Origin: Nitrospirota bacterium
Lineage (GTDB): Bacteria; Nitrospinota_A; UBA7883; JACRGQ01
Direction of reading: 5' to 3'
Length of the DNA: 64,000 nt
Assembly (NCBI GenBank): GCA_024275955.1
Contig: JAJRYD010000004.1
Location: forward strand, 69,585 to 133,584
Shown here one piece after another: positions 1 to 10,235 of the stretch. The first letter of the stretch is position 1. The number at the start of each line of letters is the position of its first letter. The translations under genes and the position numbers were made by a program. The notes beneath the pieces were generated by a model. That model worked only from the letters and a program-made list of their open reading frames with translations. It was not told the DNA's origin and did not search any database.

Positions 1-1
1 A

Positions 2-745
2 AACGAACCAAACTTTAAAAAAATAGCGTTCCACGATTTCCAAAAAGAGTACCGTCAAAATTACGAAAAAATTTACGAAGAACAGGCTTTAAAAAACGGT
101 ATTAGGCTGGAGTGGAACCTTGATGTCCAAGTGAATATACGGTTCGACAGCAACCACCTTACGCGGATATGGAACAACCTTATTTCAAACGCCATCAAGT
201 ACAGCCCCAACGGAGGAACCGTTTCGATAAAAAGCAGGATGATGGGAACTCTGCTGGAAATAGCGGTAAGCGACAACGGAATAGGTATACTCAAAGAAGA
301 TATTGTCAATGTTTTTAAATCCGGCTTTCGCTCCAGAAACGCGGAGGATAGCGGAATCCCCGGGACAGGAACAGGGCTTGGATATGTCAGCTACATACTA
401 GAAAGATGCGGTGGAACAATATCGCTGGAAAGCCCCGGACGCGATGGAGCAAGCAGTACATTCGCTCTTTGTTTACCGATTTATAAAAAAGATTCCAAAG
501 AAACCACAAGCCGAAAAGGGCGAATACTAGTGCTTGGCCAAAACAACACCATGCGCGATATAGCGGAAAAGATTAGAATGATGTCAGGCAGAACCGTGGA
601 GAGATTTGAAATCGTTAATATGGAAAACGAAGAACTTGCCGGTATCACGGAAACTATGAAAAATTTTGGAACCTTGCTTTACAGAGGAAACAACGAAGAC
701 AAAATGGCAGTATGCAACTGGGACTGTTTCCAAAAGAGTTTTTAA
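2..745 (+). CDS. Sensor histidine kinase, C-terminal part (5' end outside window)
   Basis: The reading frame is open from base 2, so only the last 247 residues are visible. They carry a HATPase_c domain: N box WNNLISNA at about residue 57, G1 box SDNGIGI at about 90 and G2 box GTGTGLGY at about 121. Upstream residues resemble the end of a dimerisation helix. These motifs bind ATP for autophosphorylation of a His located before the window. About 75 residues follow the ATPase domain (RILVLGQNN onward) and could be a degenerate receiver-like tail; this is not certain. The last codons (from about 720) and the stop lie inside an inserted 129-bp repeat, so the native C-terminus has been replaced. 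The partner response regulator is not visible. Confidence 0.88.
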   Translation, partial: NEPNFKKIAFHDFQKEYRQNYEKIYEEQALKNGIRLEWNLDVQVNIRFDSNHLTRIWNNLISNAIKYSPNGGTVSIKSRMMGTLLEIAVSDNGIGILKEDIVNVFKSGFRSRNAEDSGIPGTGTGLGYVSYILERCGGTISLESPGRDGASSTFALCLPIYKKDSKETTSRKGRILVLGQNNTMRDIAEKIRMMSGRTVERFEIVNMENEELAGITETMKNFGTLLYRGNNEDKMAVCNWDCFQKSF

Positions 746-848
746 GCGTTTTAAAGGAGAAGTTCATTTTCTAACTTCGTAAAAACAGAGGCTTTAGAGA
801 TTGGCGATTAACAGCAAAATCAAATTTATGCCATTCGGCAACAGCCCT
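720..848 (+). mobile_element. MITE-like element, family 1, copy 1
   Basis: A 129-bp insertion beginning GGGACTGTTTCC and ending GGCAACAGCCCT, which are imperfect terminal inverted repeats. It is flanked by a perfect 5-bp direct repeat, CAACT (715-719 and 849-853), expected for a target duplication. It is over 80 percent alike by eye to copies at 33286 and 36525. It has no coding capacity for a transposase. It supplies the stop codon of the upstream histidine kinase. Confidence 0.85.
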
Positions 849-1010
849 CAACTGGCAAAAAAGCTAAAGGCTATCGTCGTTTGCGTAAACAAGCGGGACG
901 AGGGAGGCGCTATAGTCGCGTCGGAAAAGGAGCTACACGATATTGCCGAGGATGCCTTCCAGATGAGCTTTGTGGCGGATATAATTCTTTCCGAACTTGA
1001 CGAAATCTAA
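801..1010 (+). CDS. Small protein of unknown function, 5' end altered by MITE
   Basis: I do not recognise this ORF (up to 69 residues, TTG start; an ATG at 828 would give 60). Its first 15 or so residues are encoded by the inserted repeat ending at 848. The rest, from QLAKKLKAIVVCVNKRDEGG to the acidic C-terminus SELDEI, is older sequence. Removing the element and one target repeat would place an ATG at 712 directly before CAACTGGCA, giving a start MQLAKKLK that overlaps the kinase 3' end. It may therefore have been a small gene translationally coupled to the kinase. Alternatively it is a remnant of a longer kinase tail after a frameshift. Expression is uncertain. Confidence 0.4.
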   Translation: MAINSKIKFMPFGNSPQLAKKLKAIVVCVNKRDEGGAIVASEKELHDIAEDAFQMSFVADIILSELDEI

Positions 1011-1082
1011 AAAACCGCTGGGCTTTGAAGGATGCAGTGGAATGCCCCCCCGCCTCCCAACGGCCAAAAATCGTCCGCGTCC

Positions 1083-1571
1083 CTAGTGGGCTATGCCGGT
1101 TCGCATCATCGCGTTTTTGTAAAGGCTAGAAAGCTCCTTCAACGCCAAAGATAGGTTTGCCGGAAGGTCCTGAGGCACCTTTAGCGTAACGCCTGCCTTG
1201 CCGGAGACCCTCTTCCTTAAGCTCATAACCTCGTTATCCAAAATTATCGTTTCTATCATTCTACTTATCTCTACCTTCGCCTCTTTAGTAACCTGATGGT
1301 CAATATGCTCCCTTAACTGGTCTATATAGAAAAGCTCAACCTCCAGCTGGGTATCGGCTTTGATGGATGCCTTGTGAACCCTCTCCTTGCCCAACGCCGC
1401 AACTATACCTAGCACTTTGGGCCTATCGCCATTCCTTACTTCGATACTGCTTATCTTCTCCCCTCCAGAATATATCGACACCTTCCCGCTTTTGAGCCTA
1501 TAAAAAAAATATGCCGGATTACCGCCCTCGCTTATAAGCCAATCACCGGCATTGAACCTCTTTACTTCCAT
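1083..1571 (-). CDS. Cyclic nucleotide-binding (Crp/cNMP-fold) domain protein
   Basis: A 162-residue protein whose first 110 or so residues fit the cNMP-binding beta-roll: FNAGDWLISEGG near residue 6, then FFYRLKSGKVSIY and an LGIVAALG segment where the phosphate-binding cassette would lie. The C-terminal 50 residues are helical and contain no recognisable DNA-binding helix-turn-helix, so it is probably a stand-alone sensor rather than a Crp-type transcription factor. The start is supported by a strong Shine-Dalgarno sequence (AGGAG, about 6 nt upstream). The ligand is unknown. The gene stands alone, separated from the TfoX_N gene by about 230 bp in which I see no gene. Confidence 0.7.
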   Translation of the reverse strand: MEVKRFNAGDWLISEGGNPAYFFYRLKSGKVSIYSGGEKISSIEVRNGDRPKVLGIVAALGKERVHKASIKADTQLEVELFYIDQLREHIDHQVTKEAKVEISRMIETIILDNEVMSLRKRVSGKAGVTLKVPQDLPANLSLALKELSSLYKNAMMRTGIAH

Positions 1572-1798
1572 TACTAACTCCTCTTTAAAAATTTATCCTC
1601 TTTCAAACTAAAATTTCAGGACTATTCAGAGGCAAGACTGATGCCATAACTGCGAAACATATAATGCATTAATTTTCAAATAGTTGTCTGTATATATTTA
1701 TAGACCGCAATCTATCGCTGTATGAATTTATAGAAGAACTGAGGTGCATTGTTATGATTAATAATACATACAGGTGGCTGTTTTCTGTCGGTAGCTTG

Positions 1799-2110
1799 TT
1801 ATTTACGGGAAGATTCTTCGGCCCATTCCAGCAGCTTTTCAGGGTTGTCGATAATGTCCGGCGGCAGTTCAAAGTAGTTTTTCAACATCTGTTTTTCATT
1901 CGGCTTAAACGGTTTCATATTCTGCTCAAGATACCTCTTCCGGCTGTTTTTATCGGTCTTAAAATAGAGCCTACTTTTGTAGATAATGGCAAAAAACTTA
2001 CCCCCGCGATAAACACCACAGCCTCCAAACATTTTGCGCGGTGTCACCCCGCCAAGCGGCCGCAAGCTGTCGGCTATATACTCCGCAAAAGTATCGTTAC
2101 TCTTGGACAT
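1799..2110 (-). CDS. TfoX N-terminal domain family protein
   Basis: 103 residues forming a single TfoX_N domain. The family hallmark is at residues 25-35 (RKMFGGCGVYRGG), followed by FFAIIYKSRLYFKTD. In Haemophilus TfoX/Sxy the domain is part of a competence regulator, but most stand-alone TfoX_N proteins have no assigned role, and the C-terminal TfoX domain is absent here. The gene starts 12 bp after the Mur-ligase-like gene on the same strand and is probably the last gene of that operon. Confidence 0.75.
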   Translation of the reverse strand: MSKSNDTFAEYIADSLRPLGGVTPRKMFGGCGVYRGGKFFAIIYKSRLYFKTDKNSRKRYLEQNMKPFKPNEKQMLKNYFELPPDIIDNPEKLLEWAEESSRK

Positions 2111-2122
2111 TTTCGTTCTCTG

Positions 2123-3709
2123 CTAAAACTTTTCCATATGATCAGGAAGGTCGTTTTCAAAAAGAACCACCGTTTTTTCATCGGCAAGCTCGTCTAAAAA
2201 TTTTCTAGCCCCTGCAAGCGTATCAAACGTGGTTATCGACAGCTTTGCCATCTTCCCAGCGAGAAGGCCGTTCCTTAGAGAGGCTGTACGCCTTTCGTTT
2301 ATCAAGAGAACATCGTCGCAATATTTTGCCGCGGTTCTGCCGAATTCGAAATTTATAGTATCGTGGCTGTCGCCGATATCTACTATCCCCGGAGTAACCA
2401 GTATTTTTCTGTACCCCTCGAAATAGGAGAGCGTTTCCACCGCGACCGCCGCCCCATGTATGTTGGAATTAAATCCATCGTTAATTATCAGATACGACCC
2501 CCTGTTTTCGATTATCTGTAGCCTGCTTTCCATCTGCGGCAAAGTGGCGGCGGCTGACCTAAGCTTTTCTGGAGATATGCCGACAGCAGTGCCAACCACG
2601 AACGCCGCTGTTACATTTATCACATTAAGCTTTCCGAGAAGTTTTATCCTTATATTCTTAATCTCTCCATCAGGCGTTGCTAGGTCAAAAAAAGAGCCGT
2701 CTTTAGAACACTCTATATTTTTTGGAGTGTAGTCGGCCCCTTCGTTAAAGCCGTAGGTAATCGTTTTTTGCGTTCTTCCTTTAGCTATCTCTCTAGCGGC
2801 ATCGTAATCGCTGTTGTAAATAAGCAGTCCGTCGTCCGGCAACGCATCGGCAAGTTCAAACTTGGTCTTGGCCACGTTCTCTACCGTTTTGAATGTTTCG
2901 AGATGCGCTTCGCCGGTAGCTGTTATTACCGCTATCGAAGGGTGAGCTATACCGCAAAGCTCTTTTATATCGCCTCTTCTTGTCGCGCCCATCTCTGTTA
3001 CAAAAAGTTCGTGGTATGGTTCCATCTTTTCATTAACCACCTTACAAAGCCCCATCGGCGTGTTGTAACTGCCGGGGGTTTTAAGAAGAGGAAAAGCTGT
3101 TTCTAAAATATGCGCCACAGCTTCCTTGGTGCCGGTTTTGCCGTAACTGCCGGTAACGGCAATCACCTTTTTTCCGGCAAGCTTCGCGGACGCGCTCTTT
3201 GTAAAGCCTCTTTGCAAAAACCTTTCAACAGGAGTAGAAACAAGGTTCGCAAGAGCTATAAAAAAAGGCTGGATATAGGCAAAAAGCACTATAAACGAAA
3301 CGACTGCCCTGCCGTTGCCGACAAGAGTAAAGCTTAACGCCTCTATTATAAAAAGAATAACAAACAGACGTTTAACGCGGGAAGTGATGACGAAAGCTTT
3401 CTTAAGGTTTCTCTTGCCACTATTGTTAATAATCCAGTAAACAGGAACAGCTACAAGGAAGCTTTGTTCAAGCCCTGCGCGGTGCGCTGAAAAATAGATA
3501 CTTATAGCTATCACTATCGAGAATATATGCAAAGGCTTGTCGTATCTCCCTGGGCTGAATATCTTTATCCCTCCGCCGTCCAAAACCCATTTGAGGTAAG
3601 AGTCTGTATGGTAATGCTCCATCTGAAGCAGATGCGTAAACCTAGCTATAATTATTATGGAAAAGAAAACCCACCCTGCAAGCAGAGCATAAAAAAGCAG
3701 TACCGTCAT
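2123..3709 (-). CDS. Membrane-anchored MurF-like Mur ligase family protein
   Basis: 528 residues. The first 150 or so hold several hydrophobic segments (residues 3-22, 60-90 and 115-150) in place of the usual MurF substrate-binding domain. The catalytic Mur domain follows: P-loop TGSYGKTGTK near 186, then TEMGATRRGDI and TGEAHLETF, both MurF-like. The C-terminal domain has NDGFNSNIHG near 410. The family joins an amino acid or peptide to a UDP-MurNAc-type or other carboxylate acceptor using ATP. The changed N-terminus suggests a membrane-held, possibly lipid-linked substrate; that is inference. The start overlaps the stop of the upstream hydrolase (ATGA), so the two are translationally coupled. 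Confidence 0.8.
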   Translation of the reverse strand: MTVLLFYALLAGWVFFSIIIIARFTHLLQMEHYHTDSYLKWVLDGGGIKIFSPGRYDKPLHIFSIVIAISIYFSAHRAGLEQSFLVAVPVYWIINNSGKRNLKKAFVITSRVKRLFVILFIIEALSFTLVGNGRAVVSFIVLFAYIQPFFIALANLVSTPVERFLQRGFTKSASAKLAGKKVIAVTGSYGKTGTKEAVAHILETAFPLLKTPGSYNTPMGLCKVVNEKMEPYHELFVTEMGATRRGDIKELCGIAHPSIAVITATGEAHLETFKTVENVAKTKFELADALPDDGLLIYNSDYDAAREIAKGRTQKTITYGFNEGADYTPKNIECSKDGSFFDLATPDGEIKNIRIKLLGKLNVINVTAAFVVGTAVGISPEKLRSAAATLPQMESRLQIIENRGSYLIINDGFNSNIHGAAVAVETLSYFEGYRKILVTPGIVDIGDSHDTINFEFGRTAAKYCDDVLLINERRTASLRNGLLAGKMAKLSITTFDTLAGARKFLDELADEKTVVLFENDLPDHMEKF

Positions 3710-4464
3710 TTTTTAGTACCAAAAAAACGGTCGGCCATACTGATAAACTGTTCCGGCTTTTCGGCAAAAGCGTAATGTCCGGCAGAAGGTATCGTTTCGA
3801 GCTTAGAATTTGGGAGTAGGCTGTGCATTTTCCTTCCGTCCTCAAGCGGCGTGGCAGAGTCGTCTTCTCCCCATATAAGGAGCGTCTCATTTTTCACGGC
3901 GGGGTAAAGGCTCTCTATATTCTCATTTACCACTTTTACAAGAACAGAGCGCATAGAGCCGGCAGAAAGATAGTCCGCTGAGCCGATAACAGAGTAGAGC
4001 GCGTCCTTTACCCACTTTCCGGGAGGGCCGAACAGGCCGGCAACTTTACCTACTTTCGAGATTATCGTCTTGTAAAGCGGTATGGAAGATTTTCTTTTAA
4101 TTCCTGCCGCTCCTGTTAAAAGAAGCTTCCCCGCTTTTGTGCCATCGCCGGCAACAGCGAGCTTTACGGCAACCCGCGCGCCGAATGAATGGGCGATAAT
4201 ATCGGTTCTTTTCCATCCCCATTCGCTTAAAAAGGCTAAAACCATCTCCGTATACTCATCCGTACCCCATACCGCCGGTGGCGGTTCGGAAAGCCCGAAG
4301 CCCGGAAAGTCCAAAACTTTCACGCACCTTCCATGTTTGGCAAAGTGGATAAAAAGAGATTTCATCGTTTCGCTGGAGGCGCCCCACCCGTGAAGAATTA
4401 ACAGAGGTTCGCCTGTTCCAGCTTCCTGATAATATACTTTCGACCTGTTGAACATAGCGTACAT
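3706..4464 (-). CDS. Alpha/beta hydrolase
   Basis: 252 residues with the alpha/beta-hydrolase fold: oxyanion-hole motif HGWGASS near residue 25, nucleophile elbow HSFGAR near residue 93, acidic residue in WGEDDSATP near 197 and catalytic His in AGHYAF near 231. The substrate cannot be told from sequence; carboxyl-ester or similar bonds are typical. It lies between the YwiC-like gene (45 bp upstream) and the MurF-like ligase, with which it shares an ATGA stop/start overlap, so it probably acts with that ligase on the same class of molecule. Confidence 0.82.
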   Translation of the reverse strand: MYAMFNRSKVYYQEAGTGEPLLILHGWGASSETMKSLFIHFAKHGRCVKVLDFPGFGLSEPPPAVWGTDEYTEMVLAFLSEWGWKRTDIIAHSFGARVAVKLAVAGDGTKAGKLLLTGAAGIKRKSSIPLYKTIISKVGKVAGLFGPPGKWVKDALYSVIGSADYLSAGSMRSVLVKVVNENIESLYPAVKNETLLIWGEDDSATPLEDGRKMHSLLPNSKLETIPSAGHYAFAEKPEQFISMADRFFGTKK

Positions 4465-4509
4465 CTGCCTACTTTAAGAGGGACTGCCCTCTCTTACAAG
4501 AGCTTTCCT

Positions 4510-5319
4510 CTAGTGAAGCGCGGGCGAGATATATGAAAAGATAAGCCCGAAAGAAACGGCAAGCAGAACCTCCATCCAGCCAAGCACCCGAATACCGGAA
4601 GGAGGAGCGATATAAAAAACAGTGCTCGCCAGAAGGCTCGGCAGAAAAAGCGTCATCAACACCTTCTTAAGGCTGAAAAGAGTAAGAAGCATCGAAGCGC
4701 CGAATATCGCCGTAATCGCTATAAAAATATTTATTTTAAAAACGAGTCTCATAGCCTCTGTGGTTCGCGGTTCGCCGGAAAACCAGTCGATACCTTTTAC
4801 AGAGTTCCTTGCCTGTAGGTTCCTGTCGAGAAGAAAGAGAGCGGTAAGCGACCATACGCCAAGAGATATTTGCGAAAATTCGCCGGTAACAGAAAACCAT
4901 GCCAGAGGGCAAAGGAGCGAGAGCGCCATTATCCCGCCGAACTCAAAAGCAAAGCTTCTATGAAAACCGGCATGCGAAGCACGCACGCCTATATAGAAAA
5001 GCGGAGAAAAGAGGATATAGACAAACAGCATCCTTATGTCATAAAAAAAGGAGTAGGCTGTAAAAAAAAGCGCCGGCAGCGAATAGATAACGCACCAAGC
5101 GGTTACATTTTTCGGCTGTTCCAGCTTCCGCTTGGAATTTTTGTAGATAATCCTTACCGGAGTAAACGTCAAAAACCAGAAGAACACGGCAAAAAAGAAC
5201 GGGATGAACCCATGCATGTCGCCGCGCACAGTACTGCCGCCAACCGCGAGCGGAAGCAGAACCCAAGCCCACATCCCATGTTCCTTCGGCATAATCGGTT
5301 TTATATTTTTCATTGCCAA
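4510..5319 (-). CDS. YwiC-like family membrane protein
   Basis: 269 residues, almost entirely hydrophobic with about eight membrane segments. The N-terminal PKEHGMWAWVLLPLAVG motif is the signature of the YwiC-like family. The conserved loop with RNLQARNS and DWFSGEPRTTEAMRL around residues 165-190 also fits. The family is found in many bacteria and has no established biochemical role; nitrate/nitrite-linked contexts have been noted in Bacillus. It follows the ATP-grasp gene by 16 bp and precedes the hydrolase by 45 bp on the same strand, so it is part of the operon running from 6421 down to 1799. Confidence 0.78.
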   Translation of the reverse strand: MAMKNIKPIMPKEHGMWAWVLLPLAVGGSTVRGDMHGFIPFFFAVFFWFLTFTPVRIIYKNSKRKLEQPKNVTAWCVIYSLPALFFTAYSFFYDIRMLFVYILFSPLFYIGVRASHAGFHRSFAFEFGGIMALSLLCPLAWFSVTGEFSQISLGVWSLTALFLLDRNLQARNSVKGIDWFSGEPRTTEAMRLVFKINIFIAITAIFGASMLLTLFSLKKVLMTLFLPSLLASTVFYIAPPSGIRVLGWMEVLLAVSFGLIFSYISPALH

Positions 5320-5335
5320 AGATTCTACCCTACTT

Positions 5336-6421
5336 TCAGCCGAAATAAAGCTCTCTTGCTAGAGGTTCCAGCCGAGAGAAAACCTCCTCCTCGCTTTTAG
5401 CTTTTGAATAGAGAGAGAGTATAGGCTCCCCTTTTTTTATAAAGCTCCCTTCATGCGGTATATCTCTCGCTCCGTTATCGAACCATTTTTGAGGATTTCT
5501 AAAAATTAAATTTCTCTTTGCGTAACATACTACAGTGCCTCTTACAGCGACGGAACAGCTAGGCGGCACGGCGGGAACAATACCTGCAAGCGCGTCTCTT
5601 TGCATGCCGACAACATCAATTTTATGTTCTAAAGCTATAAGCTCTAGCGATGCCGTGAAACGGGGGTTGATTTCAAGCAACCAGATGCTCTTGCCGTCAA
5701 AGATAAAATCTGCCCCCCATATACCGGCTATGCCGCTTTCTTTAAAAACTTTTTGCCCAAACCGAATAAGTTTCTCCTCTATACTGCTGTCAACGACAAA
5801 AGGATAGATAAGACCACCGTAAAGAAAACCTTGTTGATTAAATCTTTTATCGCCTGTCAACTGTCTTGTTATCCCAAGCAAAACAGCCTGCCCAGCACCA
5901 GAAACAAAGACAGCTCCAAGAGCTATCCCTTTTAGAAATTTTTGGGGATATTCACGGCCAGATACTTTTCCGTCGTATTTCCTTATCATCGTTCCGCCGG
6001 CGCTCGCCGTGTTCTTGATAAGCCAGCTCCCATCGCCGTCAAAAACCGTGCTTGGGAAAAGCATCTCCTTCGATGACAGCTTTTTTAAAAAATTGATATC
6101 TCTACAGGTGACGACCGACCGCGTAGAAGCGTTCAAAACCTCACAGCTACCAGAAGCGTCTTTAATAATCTCCGGCTTTGCCTCGATAGGCCCGCCGAAA
6201 ATAATCTGCCCGCCGTCAAACAACCGGAAGCTCTCAAGCATATTGCAAAAGGAACCGCCGTCCGGCTTGCCGTCGCCTAAAACCGTACCGAACCTGCCGG
6301 CATCCCAATCGTTAAATCCATCAATAGCTTTTACCGAATAGCCGTTATCGTAGGCATTTTCCATAAAAGGCCTCACGCGGCAACCTATAAAATTTATATT
6401 CTTCTTCATAGTTCCATTCAT
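5336..6421 (-). CDS. ATP-grasp domain protein
   Basis: 361 residues. The central and C-terminal halves match an ATP-grasp carboxylate-amine ligase: lysine-containing strand SWLIKNTASAGG near residue 133, then GADFIFDGKSIWLLEINPRF near 243, where the Glu and Asn of LEINPR bind Mg-ATP. The N-terminal 110 residues start with a nucleotide-fold-like NFIGCRVRP. Relatives include tyramine-glutamate ligase and unassigned one-carbon-metabolism ATP-grasp proteins, but no closer call is safe. It is the first gene of a leftward operon with the YwiC-like, hydrolase, MurF-like and TfoX_N genes. Its start faces the rightward gene at 6481 across 59 bp. Confidence 0.8.
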   Translation of the reverse strand: MNGTMKKNINFIGCRVRPFMENAYDNGYSVKAIDGFNDWDAGRFGTVLGDGKPDGGSFCNMLESFRLFDGGQIIFGGPIEAKPEIIKDASGSCEVLNASTRSVVTCRDINFLKKLSSKEMLFPSTVFDGDGSWLIKNTASAGGTMIRKYDGKVSGREYPQKFLKGIALGAVFVSGAGQAVLLGITRQLTGDKRFNQQGFLYGGLIYPFVVDSSIEEKLIRFGQKVFKESGIAGIWGADFIFDGKSIWLLEINPRFTASLELIALEHKIDVVGMQRDALAGIVPAVPPSCSVAVRGTVVCYAKRNLIFRNPQKWFDNGARDIPHEGSFIKKGEPILSLYSKAKSEEEVFSRLEPLARELYFG

Positions 6422-6427
6422 GCTATC

Positions 6428-6452
6428 CCGGCAGTGCCGGTTCTGCTATAAT
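6428..6452 (+). promoter_or_regulatory. Extended -10 promoter with adjacent palindrome in a divergent 59-bp spacer
   Basis: TGCTATAAT at 6444-6452 is an exact extended -10 element (TGN-TATAAT) placed to start transcription about 20 nt before the gene at 6481. No good -35 box is seen, as is usual for extended -10 promoters. A perfect 13-bp palindrome, CCGGCAGTGCCGG (6428-6440), sits where the -35 would be and could be an operator shared with the leftward operon starting at 6421. Confidence 0.45.
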
Positions 6453-6480
6453 ACCGGCTTTAAATTAAGGAAACAGGTGA

Positions 6481-8783
<2,303 letters not shown>

Positions 8784-8895
8784 TATTTTACCTGCCTGAC
8801 CAAGCGGAGCCAAAGCTTCAGACGATAAACAAAGGAACATTCGAAACTGCATCTTCCCTCCACCTCAATGGTCGATTTAGGTGTAGAATCAAGCA

Positions 8896-9588
8896 ATGGA
8901 GAATAGGCAAGCGGTGCTGGATGCCAGTGATATAAAAAAGAGCTTTATGCTTGAGGAGAGGAAGATAGATGTTCTTGGCGGAATTAGCTTTTCCGCGAAA
9001 GCGGGAGAAATTACCGGAATTATCGGAGCTTCAGGGACAGGCAAATCGACCCTGCTTCATGTTCTAGGCGGGCTAGATAAGCCGGATAGCGGCAAAGTTC
9101 TTATCGACGGAGATAACTTTTTTGAGCTTAGCGACGAAACCCGCTCTGCCATAAGAGGCAGAAAAATAGGATTTGTTTTTCAGTTCCACCATCTTCTTCC
9201 CGAATTCAGCGCGAAAGAGAACGTCCTGCTTCCAACGATGATAGCGGGATCCGACCCTAAAAAATCTGACGAAAAAGCGGAGACGCTTTTTGAAATGGTA
9301 GGCCTCTCCGAAAGAGGCACGCACAGACCGGGCAAACTCTCCGGCGGAGAACAGCAAAGAACCGCCATAGTACGCGCGTTGATAAATAGCCCTATGGTAC
9401 TGCTAGCCGATGAGCCGACAGGAAATCTGGACGAAAAAAGCGCGGAAGATGTTTTTGCCCTTATAAAAGAGATTACAAAAAAAGAGAGCCTAGCCACAGT
9501 GATAGTAACTCACAACCTTAAACTGGCTAAACAGATGGATATGGTATACGAGCTTCATGCAGGTCTGCTAGAAAAAAAGGAACCTTAA
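8896..9588 (+). CDS. lolD: Lipoprotein-release-type ABC transporter ATPase (LolD-like)
   Basis: 230 residues, a single ABC ATPase of the MacB/LolD/FtsE class: Walker A GASGTGKST (44-52), Q-loop FQFHHLLPEFSAKEN, signature LSGGEQQR near 145 and Walker B LLADEPTGNLD. In Gram-negative cells LolD powers LolC/E to move lipoproteins from the inner membrane to the periplasmic carrier. The permease genes are not next to it, so the assignment rests on sequence type only; another MacB-type exporter ATPase is possible. It overlaps the start of clpS by one base (TAATG). Confidence 0.85.
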   Translation: MENRQAVLDASDIKKSFMLEERKIDVLGGISFSAKAGEITGIIGASGTGKSTLLHVLGGLDKPDSGKVLIDGDNFFELSDETRSAIRGRKIGFVFQFHHLLPEFSAKENVLLPTMIAGSDPKKSDEKAETLFEMVGLSERGTHRPGKLSGGEQQRTAIVRALINSPMVLLADEPTGNLDEKSAEDVFALIKEITKKESLATVIVTHNLKLAKQMDMVYELHAGLLEKKEP

Positions 9589-9896
9589 TGACAATAGAAG
9601 ATAAATCTGGACTGCCGGATAAAACAGCAGAAACAGATACGATCCTGATACCCCAATACAAGATTATCCTGCACAACGACGACGTAACGCCGATGGATTT
9701 TGTGGTGATGGTGCTTACGCGGTTTTTTGTCTCCGACGGGGGAAAAGCAAAGGAGATAATGAGAACAGCCCACCAAGACGGAACAGCTATAGTCGATACC
9801 ATGCCTTTAGAGAGAGCCGAGTTCAAAGTAGAAAGGGCGCATCAGTTTTCTAGGGCAAACAGCTTTCCGCTTACGTTTAGCATAGAGCCTGTCTAG
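9588..9896 (+). CDS. clpS: ATP-dependent Clp protease adaptor ClpS
   Basis: 102 residues with the ClpS core: YKIILHNDDVTPMDFVVMVL (residues 25-44) followed by a helical segment and the AHQDGTAIVDTMPLERAEFKVERAHQ region. ClpS binds N-degron substrates and hands them to ClpA or ClpC for degradation. clpA, its usual neighbour, is not here; instead the gene is coupled to lolD by a TAATG overlap. Confidence 0.92.
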   Translation: MTIEDKSGLPDKTAETDTILIPQYKIILHNDDVTPMDFVVMVLTRFFVSDGGKAKEIMRTAHQDGTAIVDTMPLERAEFKVERAHQFSRANSFPLTFSIEPV

Positions 9897-10235
9897 AAAA
9901 ACCGCCAACCAGCTGATTATTGCCGTAAGCGAGCAATAAAACTTTTTAAGAGAAGCGGTATTCGCACCGCCGATATCTGCAAACTAAAAAACCGGCCTCT
10001 GTTATCCTCTTATGTTTTGCTTTGCCCTGCTATCTCCGCGTTACCGGCAATCTTAGTTCCATTGCCGTCAATCTTTTAGGTAACGGAACAAAATAACTGC
10101 CCGCACACTATACCTAAGTAGCTCTGCCTGCGCAAAACAGCCGGTTTGGAAAATATTTGACATCGAAACAAGAACAGCCGCCGTTAAAACCGGCCCTGCC
10201 CTTAAGCTCTTATCAATGGTTCGTATTTTTTGTTG
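9897..10235. other. Intergenic region, no gene seen
   Basis: 339 bp between the convergent ends of clpS and the response regulator. I see no convincing ORF, RNA or terminator. A weak GCGGT/ACCGC hairpin lies near 9956-9973. No copy of the dispersed repeats is present. Confidence 0.5.
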
